From: Nocardioides alpinus
Lineage (GTDB): Bacteria; Actinomycetota; Actinomycetes; Propionibacteriales; Nocardioidaceae
Length of the DNA: 64,000 nt
Reading direction: 5' to 3'
Assembly (NCBI RefSeq): GCF_900112035.1
Contig: NZ_FOKC01000002.1
Location: 434,001-498,000, forward strand
The position numbers were made by a program, and so were the translations under genes. Of the stretch, positions 1-7,127 are shown piece by piece (the first letter of the stretch is position 1; every line of letters starts with the position of its first letter). Below the pieces are notes generated by a model that did not search any database, was not told where the DNA came from, and saw only the letters and a list, made by a program, of their open reading frames with translations.

Positions 1-284
1 GCTTCTGGTTCGCCTACGCCCTTCCGCCGATCGGTCGCCCGCTGACGCGCTTCGGCGACGCGTCCTACGGCGTCTACATCTGGGCCTTCCCCGTCCAGCA
101 GACCGTCGTCGGTGCGGGCATCGACGACCCGTGGGCGGTCATCGCGATCGCGACGCCGATCGTGTGGCTGCTCGCCATCGCGTCGTGGCGGCTGATCGAG
201 CGACCGGCGCTGCGCCACAAGCCCCGCCCGAGCGCACCCACGGATCCCGACCCTGTCCCGGGTGCACGGCCCGGTGGCGGCTAG
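1..284 (+). CDS. Acyltransferase family 3 membrane protein, C-terminal fragment
   Basis: The gene enters from the left edge; reading frame 3 is open from base 3 to a TAG at 282-284, giving about 93 residues. Two hydrophobic stretches are visible, around YGVYIWAFPVQQ and the WAVIAIATPIVWLLAIASW segment, followed by the LIERPALR motif and a Pro-rich basic tail. The FGDASYGVYIWAFP pattern and the terminal xxIERPxxR motif are typical of the last helices of OafA/YrhL-type (acyltransferase 3) proteins, which O-acylate cell-surface sugars. The N-terminal catalytic part lies outside the window. The neighbouring glycosyltransferase genes fit a role in surface polysaccharide decoration, which is inference. 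Confidence 0.75.
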   Translation, partial: FWFAYALPPIGRPLTRFGDASYGVYIWAFPVQQTVVGAGIDDPWAVIAIATPIVWLLAIASWRLIERPALRHKPRPSAPTDPDPVPGARPGGG

Positions 285-287
285 GCT
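282..287 (+). promoter_or_regulatory. -10 box for the DUF2142 gene
   Basis: TAGGCT lies 8 nt before the ATG at 296 and overlaps the stop codon of the preceding gene, suggesting a leaderless transcript. Confidence 0.4.
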
Positions 288-295
288 CTGCCCCC

Positions 296-1828
296 ATGTC
301 CAGAGGGAGCCGCACCGTCCTCGTCTGGCTCGTGACCTGCCTCGCAGCCCTGGTGGCGCTCACCGGCTGGTCGATGGCCTCGCCCCCCGGTTCGTCGCCC
401 GACGACGACTACCACCTGGCCTCGATCTGGTGCGCCCAGGGCGTCGACCCCGACCGCTGCGCGAGCGTCGAGGGCGAGCCGGGCCAGCGCTTGCTCCCCC
501 TCCTCGCCTCCGGCGCCGGCACCTGCTTCGCGACCGACTTCGCCGCGAGCGGCGCCTGCCAGGACGACCTCACCTCGACCAAGCCCCAGGTCGCGACAGG
601 TCACGGCAACTGGGGCGGCGCCTACCCGCCGTACTTCTACCGGGTGATGTCGGTCTTCATCGGCCCCGAGGTGCCGCGGTCCGTGCTCGCGATGCGGCTG
701 GCCAGCTCCGTCATCGTGGTGGCTCTCGTGGCGGGCCTCGCGGCACTCCTCCCCCGTCGCCGCCGCCCGCTGGCCGCCGTACCGCTCGTGCTGACGTCGG
801 TCCCGCTGTCGCTCTCCGTGCTGGCCTCCACCAACCCCAGCGGCTGGGCGGTGCTCGGCGCGGCCACGCTCTGGCCGGCCCTCTACGTCGCGTTCGAGGT
901 CGACGGGTGGCGGCGCAACGCCCTCGCCGCCTTCGCCGTCCTGGCTGCCTTCGTCGGAGCGGGCTCCCGGGCCGACGGGTGCCTCTTCGTGCTGATGAGC
1001 GTCGCGCTCGTCCTGATCATCCGCGTGCGGCACCTGCGCCGGGCACCGGTGGTGACCGCCGCAGCCGCCGTGTGCTTCGTGCTGGCGGCGGCGATCTTCC
1101 TCTCCTCCGGCCACGCGTCGGCGCTCACCGAGAGCCTGGGCTACACCCGGCCCGAGCTGACCACGACGCAGCTGCTCCTGATCAACCTGTCCTCGCTGCC
1201 GACGCTGTGGCTCGGCGCCTTCAGCGCAGGCCCGCTGGGTCGCATCGGCTGGCTCGACACGCCGCTCCCCCCGATGGTCGCCATGCTCACCGTGGCTGCG
1301 TGGTTCGGGGTGCTGCTGCAGGGCTGGCGCAGGGTCTTCCCCGCCAAGCTGGTGGCGCTGGGCCTGGTCGGAGCCGCCCTGGTCGTGCAGCCGATGTACC
1401 TGCTCATGCAGTCCCACGTCCTGGTGGGCGAGGGGGTCCAGCCCCGCTACGTGCTGCCGGTCCTGGTGATCTTCACCGGCCTGTCACTGCTGGGCACGCG
1501 CGGCACCACGCTGCGCCTGACCCCACCCGCCTACTGGGGCATCGTCGCGGCGCTGGGCCTGGCCCACGCCGTCGCGCTGCACGTCCAGGTCCGCCGCTAC
1601 GTCACTGGCCTGGACGCATCGAAGATCCTCTTCGGCGACGACCTGGAGTGGTGGTGGGGCGTCGGTCCGGGACCGACCCTGGTCTGGGTGGCGGCATCGC
1701 TCGGCTTCACCTGGGTCACGGCTGCGGTGCTGCGGCAGGCGCTCGTACGCCCGGGTCGGCCTCGCGGATCCGCTCGCGCAGGATTCGGTGCGGGTCGATC
1801 ATCGGCGACGCCACCGCACTCGGCGTGA
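296..1828 (+). CDS. DUF2142 family polytopic membrane protein
   Basis: A 510-residue integral membrane protein. The start at ATG 296 is preferred over upstream in-frame codons because translation from it begins with a short basic segment and a membrane helix, and a TAGGCT box lies 8 nt upstream. Residues about 24-36 carry the SPPGSSPDDDYHLASIWC block typical of DUF2142 proteins, and about ten further hydrophobic segments follow. Family members sit in surface polysaccharide clusters and resemble GT-C glycosyltransferases or flippase-like proteins, but no activity is established. The 3' end overlaps the convergent glycosyltransferase gene by 113 bp; the overlapping tail (rich in Gly, Arg, Ser, Ala) looks non-conserved. 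Confidence 0.75.
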   Translation: MSRGSRTVLVWLVTCLAALVALTGWSMASPPGSSPDDDYHLASIWCAQGVDPDRCASVEGEPGQRLLPLLASGAGTCFATDFAASGACQDDLTSTKPQVATGHGNWGGAYPPYFYRVMSVFIGPEVPRSVLAMRLASSVIVVALVAGLAALLPRRRRPLAAVPLVLTSVPLSLSVLASTNPSGWAVLGAATLWPALYVAFEVDGWRRNALAAFAVLAAFVGAGSRADGCLFVLMSVALVLIIRVRHLRRAPVVTAAAAVCFVLAAAIFLSSGHASALTESLGYTRPELTTTQLLLINLSSLPTLWLGAFSAGPLGRIGWLDTPLPPMVAMLTVAAWFGVLLQGWRRVFPAKLVALGLVGAALVVQPMYLLMQSHVLVGEGVQPRYVLPVLVIFTGLSLLGTRGTTLRLTPPAYWGIVAALGLAHAVALHVQVRRYVTGLDASKILFGDDLEWWWGVGPGPTLVWVAASLGFTWVTAAVLRQALVRPGRPRGSARAGFGAGRSSATPPHSA

Positions 1829-3395
1829 ACGCGTCGTCCTCGGGGATGCCCCACCGTCGGACGACCGCGTAGCGCTCCCACGCCTCGGCCCTGCCCTCGC
1901 GGGTGCGGGACTCGAAGTGGAACAGCTCGCAGTTGGCGACCCACACGATCGAGCGACCCACGTGGCGCACCTTGTAGCAGAGGTCGACGTCGTTGAAGTT
2001 CGACGGAAGCGTCTCGGTGAAGCCGCCGACCTCGAAGTAGGTCTCCCGGGTCATCGCGGCGCAGGCCGCGGTCACGCCGCTCACCTCGCGGTTGACCACG
2101 AGCTCGCCGAACGGACCGGGCTCGTCCCGCGTCCAGAACCGGAACGGGTGGCGGTAGTGGCTGCCCCAGTAGGCGTGGCACGCGTGCTGGACGGTGCTGT
2201 CGTCGAAGTAGAGCTTGGCCCCGGTCATCCCGACCCGGGGGTCGTCCAACGGTGCGACGAGGTTCTCCAGCCAGCGCTCGGAGATGACCTCCACGTCGTC
2301 GTTGAGCAGCACCAGCCGCTCGCCGGACGCCGCCACCGCGCCGAGGTTCATCTTCTCGCTGTAGTTGAACGGCTTGTCGTAGGGGACGAGCACCAGCCGG
2401 TCACCGGCGACCTCGCGGAGCTCGTCGAGCACGGCGGCCGGGGTGGGGGTGTCGTGGACGACCACCACCTCCACGTCGGGGTGCGCCGTGCGCGCGAGCA
2501 GGGACCGGACCGCCTCCACGACCATCACCCGCCGCTGCCCGAAGACGATGGCGTCCTGGCCCAGGGTGGGGATGACCACCGAGACCCGGATGCCCGGGTC
2601 GAGCTCGCGCTGGATGACGTAGCGACCGGGCTCGGCACCCTGGTCGACCCGGGCCGCGACACCGGTGCGGTCGAGGTGGTCCTGCACCGCCCGCTGGCCG
2701 GCCACCGTGGCGTAGGGCTTGGCGTCGATGGCAGCGGAGGTCGATCCGGCCACGGCGCGCCAGTGGTAGAGGACCTCGGGGATGTGGACGACGCGGCGGG
2801 CCACCTCGCCGATGCGCAGCGCCAGGTCGTGGTCCTGCGATCCGTCGTAGCCCTCGCGGAAGGCTCCCACCTCGCGTACGAGCGAGGTCCGCACGACCGA
2901 CAGGTGCGAGGTGTACATCTGTCCGCGCAGGCGCTCGGGCGACCAGTCGGGCTTGGTGAAGCGGCCGTAGGTCCTCCCCCGGGCGTCGACCTTGTCCTCG
3001 TCGGAGTAGAGGTAGTCGACGTCGTCGTGCTCGTCGATCAGGCGGGCGTTGACCGCGAGCGCATCGGGGGTCAGCAGGTCGTCGTGGTCGAGCAGCACGA
3101 CGAACTCGCCGCGGGCGGCGGCGATGCCGTCGTTGGACGCCGCGACGATGTGGCCGTTGACGTCGCGCTCGAGCAGCCTGATGCGCGGGTCCCCGAGCAT
3201 GTGGCGGGTGATGGTGGCGACCACGGTCGGGTCGGTCGAGGCGTCGTCGACCAGGATCCACTCCCAGTCGCGGTGCTCCTGGGCGAGGACCGACGCGATG
3301 GTCTCCTCCAGCACGTCCACCGGCGGGTCGAAGACAGGGGTGATGATCGAGAACAGCGGAGGGCCGTCGTCGCGGCCGGTCCTGCTGGGGGTCAC
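1716..3395 (-). CDS. Two-domain family 2 glycosyltransferase
   Basis: A 559-residue cytoplasmic GT2 enzyme with no membrane segments. The first GT-A domain (about residues 13-240) opens with FSIITPVFDP and has the DDAST nucleotide-sugar motif and a DHDD metal-binding motif. The second domain (about 265-520) opens with VSVVIPTLGQ and has an NDDVEV motif. This tandem arrangement is typical of rhamnosyl- or galactosyl-transferases in O-antigen-like and glycan clusters; the donor and acceptor cannot be told from sequence. The start is GTG at 3395, overlapping the stop of the upstream coiled-coil gene as GTGA, so the two are translationally coupled. It converges with and overlaps the DUF2142 gene by 113 bp. 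Confidence 0.85.
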   Translation of the reverse strand: MTPSRTGRDDGPPLFSIITPVFDPPVDVLEETIASVLAQEHRDWEWILVDDASTDPTVVATITRHMLGDPRIRLLERDVNGHIVAASNDGIAAARGEFVVLLDHDDLLTPDALAVNARLIDEHDDVDYLYSDEDKVDARGRTYGRFTKPDWSPERLRGQMYTSHLSVVRTSLVREVGAFREGYDGSQDHDLALRIGEVARRVVHIPEVLYHWRAVAGSTSAAIDAKPYATVAGQRAVQDHLDRTGVAARVDQGAEPGRYVIQRELDPGIRVSVVIPTLGQDAIVFGQRRVMVVEAVRSLLARTAHPDVEVVVVHDTPTPAAVLDELREVAGDRLVLVPYDKPFNYSEKMNLGAVAASGERLVLLNDDVEVISERWLENLVAPLDDPRVGMTGAKLYFDDSTVQHACHAYWGSHYRHPFRFWTRDEPGPFGELVVNREVSGVTAACAAMTRETYFEVGGFTETLPSNFNDVDLCYKVRHVGRSIVWVANCELFHFESRTREGRAEAWERYAVVRRWGIPEDDAFTPSAVASPMIDPHRILRERIREADPGVRAPAAAPQP

Positions 3396-3760
3396 CGCAG
3401 CCGCCGGCGTACGGACCGGACCACCCGGCGCGGGAACGACGTCCGGGCGGCGGCGAGCTCGCCCTCGAGCTGCTCCACCCGGTGCCGCAGCCGCTGCACC
3501 TGCTCGTCGTGGCGCTTCTTCGAACGGGCGAGCCGCTGCTGCAGCTCGGTGGCGCGCTCCGTCGTACGCCGCAGCTTGCGGGTGGTCGACCGCAGCTCCT
3601 GCGTCAGGCGGGTCAGGTCGCGGTTGACCCGGCCCACCTCGGCGTCGCTGCCGATGACCTGGTCCCGGTTGACGAGGAGCTCGTGACGGACCTGGGCGAT
3701 CTCCTCACGGAGCCGCTCGAGCTCCGCGTCGCCGGGCGGCGTCGTCGCGTCCTGGGTCAC
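3392..3760 (-). CDS. Small coiled-coil protein upstream of the glycosyltransferase
   Basis: A 122-residue highly charged protein that I do not recognise as a named family. The start is GTG at 3760, chosen because GGAGGAGAC lies a few bases upstream; the much longer open frame above it is non-coding. Residues about 12-100 are heptad-like with regular Leu/Val and many Glu, Arg and Gln, predicted to be one long coiled coil. The C-terminus is strongly basic (RRVVRSVRRRLR) and could touch membrane or nucleic acid. The 4-bp GTGA overlap with the GT2 gene suggests the two products work together, perhaps as scaffold and enzyme; this is inference. Confidence 0.7.
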   Translation of the reverse strand: MTQDATTPPGDAELERLREEIAQVRHELLVNRDQVIGSDAEVGRVNRDLTRLTQELRSTTRKLRRTTERATELQQRLARSKKRHDEQVQRLRHRVEQLEGELAAARTSFPRRVVRSVRRRLR

Positions 3761-3775
3761 CCTGTCTCCTCCGCT

Positions 3776-3808
3776 GGCTGGGCACTGGCTGGGCACTGGT
3801 TGGGCACG
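3776..3808. repeat. Three tandem 11-bp repeats in a 5' leader
   Basis: The unit GGCTGGGCACT occurs twice perfectly and a third time with one or two changes (GGTTGGGCAC...). It sits between the -10 box at 3819-3824 and the ribosome binding site of the coiled-coil gene, so copy-number change would alter leader length in 11-nt steps. Confidence 0.7.
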
Positions 3809-3818
3809 TGCGCGCGTC

Positions 3819-3824
3819 AGGTTA
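3819..3824 (-). promoter_or_regulatory. Probable -10 box for the coiled-coil/GT2 operon
   Basis: Read on the minus strand this is TAACCT, about 58 nt upstream of the GTG at 3760, placing the 11-bp repeats in the transcribed leader. Confidence 0.35.
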
Positions 3825-3872
3825 TCCCACCCGGCACGCGCCGAGCGGGTGGCCGATCGGCCCTGATCGGGG

Positions 3873-5846
3873 TCAGACGACGCTGAGCGGCAGCAGCGTC
3901 TGACCGGTCGGTCCCACCTGGATCTCGGTGCCCATCTCGGGGCAGACGCCGCAGTCGTAGCACGGCGTCCAGCGACAGTCCTCGATCTCGATGTCGGCGC
4001 CCTCGGCGGCCGCGAGGGCGTCCTCCCAGTCACCCCACAGCCAGTCCTTGTCGAGGCCGGAGTCGAGGTGCTCCCAGGGCAGCACCTCGTCGTAGTCGCG
4101 CTCGCGGACGGTGTACCAGTCGACGTCGACACCGGTGCCGGCCAGCCCACGCTCGGCGGACTCCATCCAGCGGTCGTAGGAGAAGTGCTCGCTCCAGCCG
4201 TCGAACCGACCGCCGTCACGCCACACCTCCTCGATGACCCGACCGACGCGGCGGTCGCCCCGCGAGAGCAGTCCCTCGACGATGCCGGGCTTGCCGTCGT
4301 GGTAGCGGAAGCCGATCGCGCGGCCGTACTTCTTGTCGTCGCGGACGATGTTGCGCAGCTTGGTGAGCCGCTCGTCGGTGGTGACATGGTCGAGCTGCGC
4401 GGCCCACTGGAACGGCGTGTGCGGCTTGGGCACGAACCCACCGATCGAGACGGTGCAGCGGATGTCGTTGCGCCCGGACACCTCGCGTCCCTTGGCGATG
4501 ACCCGCTTGGCCAGCTCGGCGACCTGGAGGACGTCCTCGTCGGTCTCGGTGGGCAGGCCCACCATGAAGTAGAGCTTCACCTGACGCCAGCCGTGGGAGT
4601 AGGCCGCCGCGACCGTGCGGATCAGGTCCTCCTCGGTGACCATCTTGTTGATCACCTTGCGCATCCGCTCCGAGCCGCCCTCGGGCGCAAAGGTCAGGCC
4701 CGAGCGTCGGCCGTTGCGGGAGAACTCGTTGGCGAGGGTGATGTTGAAGGCGTCGACGCGCGTGCTGGGCAGCGACAGGGAGACGTTGGATCCCTCGTAG
4801 CGGTCAGCCAGGCCCTTGGCGACCTCGCCGATCTCGGTGTGGTCGGCGCTGGAGAGCGACAGCAGGCCGACCTCCTCGAAGCCGGTCTTGCGGATGCCGT
4901 TCTCGACCATGTCACCGATGGTCTTGATCGAGCGCTCGCGCACCGGGCGGGTGATCATCCCGGCCTGGCAGAAGCGGCAGCCGCGGGTGCAGCCGCGGAA
5001 GATCTCGACCGAGAAGCGCTCGTGGACGGTCTCGGCCAGCGGGACCAGCGGGTTGGCCGGGTAGGGCCACTGGTCGAGGTCCATCAGCGTGTGCTTGCGC
5101 ACCCGGAACGGGATACCGGGGCGGTTGGGCACGACGGCCTCGATGGAGCCGTCCGCGGCGTAGGTGACGTCGTAGAAGCGCGGGACGTAGATGTTGCCGG
5201 TGACGGCCAGGCGGCGCAGCAGCTCCTCGCGCCCGCCGGGCTTGTCCTGGGCCTTCCACTCGCGCACGACCTCGGAGATCGCGAGCACGACCTCCTCACC
5301 GTCGCCGAGCACCGCGGCGTCGACGAAGTCGGCGATCGGCTCGGGGTTGAACGCCGCGTGACCGCCGGCGATCACGACCGGGTCGTCCTCGCCACGGTCG
5401 ACCGCGTGCAGCGGGATCCCGGCGAGGTCGAGCGCGTTGAGCATGTTGGTGTAGCCGAGCTCGGTGGAGAAGCTCAGGCCGAAGAGGTCGAAGGCCCCGA
5501 CCGGACGGTGGCCGTCGACGGTGAACTGCGGGATCGGCCCCAGCTCGTCGCCGGTGCGCATCACCTGCTCCATGTCGGCCCACACCGAGTAGGTGCGCTC
5601 GGCCAGGATCCAGTCCCGCTCGTTGAGCACCTCGTAGAGGATCTGGACGCCCTGGTTGGGCAGGCCGACCTCGTAGGCGTCGGGATACATCAGGGCCCAC
5701 CGGACCGTGGGGCCGCCCGACTCCGAGGCGTCGGCGCAGTCCCAGTCCTTGACGACGGAGTTGAGCTCACCGCCGACGTACTGGATGGGCTTCTGGACCG
5801 ACGGCAGCTTCGCCTCCAGGCGCGGGAAGACCGACGCGACGGACAT
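3873..5846 (-). CDS. B12-binding-domain radical SAM protein (TIGR03960 type)
   Basis: A 657-residue protein. The N-terminal 270 or so residues resemble the B12-binding-like region of this family (FGLSFSTELGYTNMLNALDLAGIPL). The radical SAM core follows, with the CxxxCxxC cluster motif at about 287-294 in FRGCTRGCRFCQAG. A C-terminal Cys-rich segment, CYDCGVCPEMG, is also typical. The family is conserved in actinobacteria and clostridia, where it normally sits next to a DUF2344 gene and ahead of RNase E/G and rplU; its substrate is unknown, with tRNA or protein modification suspected. Here no DUF2344 gene follows. A -10-like TAACCT on the minus strand near 5893-5900 and a short direct repeat (CAGGGAAGAG twice) lie in the leader. 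Confidence 0.9.
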   Translation of the reverse strand: MSVASVFPRLEAKLPSVQKPIQYVGGELNSVVKDWDCADASESGGPTVRWALMYPDAYEVGLPNQGVQILYEVLNERDWILAERTYSVWADMEQVMRTGDELGPIPQFTVDGHRPVGAFDLFGLSFSTELGYTNMLNALDLAGIPLHAVDRGEDDPVVIAGGHAAFNPEPIADFVDAAVLGDGEEVVLAISEVVREWKAQDKPGGREELLRRLAVTGNIYVPRFYDVTYAADGSIEAVVPNRPGIPFRVRKHTLMDLDQWPYPANPLVPLAETVHERFSVEIFRGCTRGCRFCQAGMITRPVRERSIKTIGDMVENGIRKTGFEEVGLLSLSSADHTEIGEVAKGLADRYEGSNVSLSLPSTRVDAFNITLANEFSRNGRRSGLTFAPEGGSERMRKVINKMVTEEDLIRTVAAAYSHGWRQVKLYFMVGLPTETDEDVLQVAELAKRVIAKGREVSGRNDIRCTVSIGGFVPKPHTPFQWAAQLDHVTTDERLTKLRNIVRDDKKYGRAIGFRYHDGKPGIVEGLLSRGDRRVGRVIEEVWRDGGRFDGWSEHFSYDRWMESAERGLAGTGVDVDWYTVRERDYDEVLPWEHLDSGLDKDWLWGDWEDALAAAEGADIEIEDCRWTPCYDCGVCPEMGTEIQVGPTGQTLLPLSVV

Positions 5847-5929
5847 GGGAGAACACCTCGATCAGGGAAGAGGATCAGGGAAGAGCGGGAGGGCGACCAC
5901 CTAGGTTACGTCGCCGCGCCGGGTGCGGC

Positions 5930-7123
5930 CTAACCTGGGAGGACCGCTCCCCGGTGGGACGAGCGGCCCGATGACCGCAGGTGGATGTTCTGCAGCAGGC
6001 CGAGCGCGAGCATCCCGGCGAAGAGCGAGCTCCCGCCGTAGGAGACGAACGGCAGAGGGACGCCGGTGACCGGCATGATGCCCAGGCACATGCCGATGTT
6101 CTGGAAGGCCTGGAAGCCCCACCAGCAGGCGATCCCCGCGGCAGCCACGCGGCCGAACAGGTCGCCGGCCTCGGCCGAGATGGCCAGCGCGCGCCAGATG
6201 ACCACGGCCAGGAGCAGGATGGTCACGCCGGCGCCGACGAGGCCCAGCTCCTCACCGGCCACGGTGAAGATGAAGTCGGTGTGCTGCTCGGGCACGAAGC
6301 CCGACCGGGTCTGGGAGCCCTCGAAGAGGCCCTGCCCGAACAGTCCGCCGTTGCCGACCGCGATGCGTGCCTGCTCGGTGTTGTAGCCCGCCCCCCGCGG
6401 GTCGAGCCCGGGGTTGGTGAAGGCCAGGAAGCGGTCGACCTGGTAGGGCTTGAGCACCCCGGCCGACACGGCCCCGATGGCTCCGACCACGGCGGCGAGG
6501 CCCAGGCCGCCCAGCCACCGTCCCCCGGCCCCGGCGATCGCCAGGACCCCGAACACCGTGGCGGACAGGACCAGCATGGTGCCGAGGTCCGGCTGCAGCA
6601 GGATCAGGACGGCCGGGATCCCGGCGATGGTGAGCATCGCGACCACCTCGAGGCTCCCGACCCCGCGACCCCAGCGTCGCTCGGTGCGCTCGGCGACGAC
6701 CAGCGCCATGCCGATGACGACGGCGAGCTTGGCGAACTCCGACGGCTGGATCGACATGCCGCCGACCTGGAGCCACGAGCGGGAGCCGTTGATGGTGGTG
6801 CCGGCGACGAGGACCAGCACGAGGCCCACGACGCTGGCGACGTACGCCAGGGGCGCGAGGATGCGCACCCACCGGTGGTCGGTGGCGAGCACCGCGACCA
6901 TCAGCACCAGCCCGATGGCGACGTTGACCAGCTGCTTGCGCAGGTAGGCGTCGGCATCCCCACCCGTGAGGTCGGCGCGCGTCGACGTCGCCGACCAGAC
7001 CAGCAGCGTGCCCAGCACCACCAGGGCGAGGGTGGCGAGCATCAGCAGCCAGTCGAGGCCGGGCGCGCGCAGCGATCCCGCGGTCTGGGGGCGGCCGGCG
7101 GGACGGGTGGACAGGACGGTCAT
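5930..7123 (-). CDS. rodA: Rod-shape SEDS peptidoglycan glycosyltransferase RodA
   Basis: A 397-residue polytopic SEDS protein, about ten membrane segments. It polymerises lipid II into glycan strands for side-wall growth, together with the PBP2-type transpeptidase encoded 4 nt upstream. Family signatures visible include the GSRSWLQVGGMSIQPSEFAKL loop region, the DFIFTVAGEELG motif, and the C-terminal PLPFVSYGGSS motif, all hallmarks of FtsW/RodA/SpoVE. Its place as last gene of mreB-mreC-mreD-mrdA-rodA argues for RodA rather than FtsW. The start ATG at 7123 is close behind the mrdA stop at 7128-7130, so translation is probably coupled. Confidence 0.93.
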   Translation of the reverse strand: MTVLSTRPAGRPQTAGSLRAPGLDWLLMLATLALVVLGTLLVWSATSTRADLTGGDADAYLRKQLVNVAIGLVLMVAVLATDHRWVRILAPLAYVASVVGLVLVLVAGTTINGSRSWLQVGGMSIQPSEFAKLAVVIGMALVVAERTERRWGRGVGSLEVVAMLTIAGIPAVLILLQPDLGTMLVLSATVFGVLAIAGAGGRWLGGLGLAAVVGAIGAVSAGVLKPYQVDRFLAFTNPGLDPRGAGYNTEQARIAVGNGGLFGQGLFEGSQTRSGFVPEQHTDFIFTVAGEELGLVGAGVTILLLAVVIWRALAISAEAGDLFGRVAAAGIACWWGFQAFQNIGMCLGIMPVTGVPLPFVSYGGSSLFAGMLALGLLQNIHLRSSGRSSHRGAVLPG

Positions 7124-7127
7124 CGAC

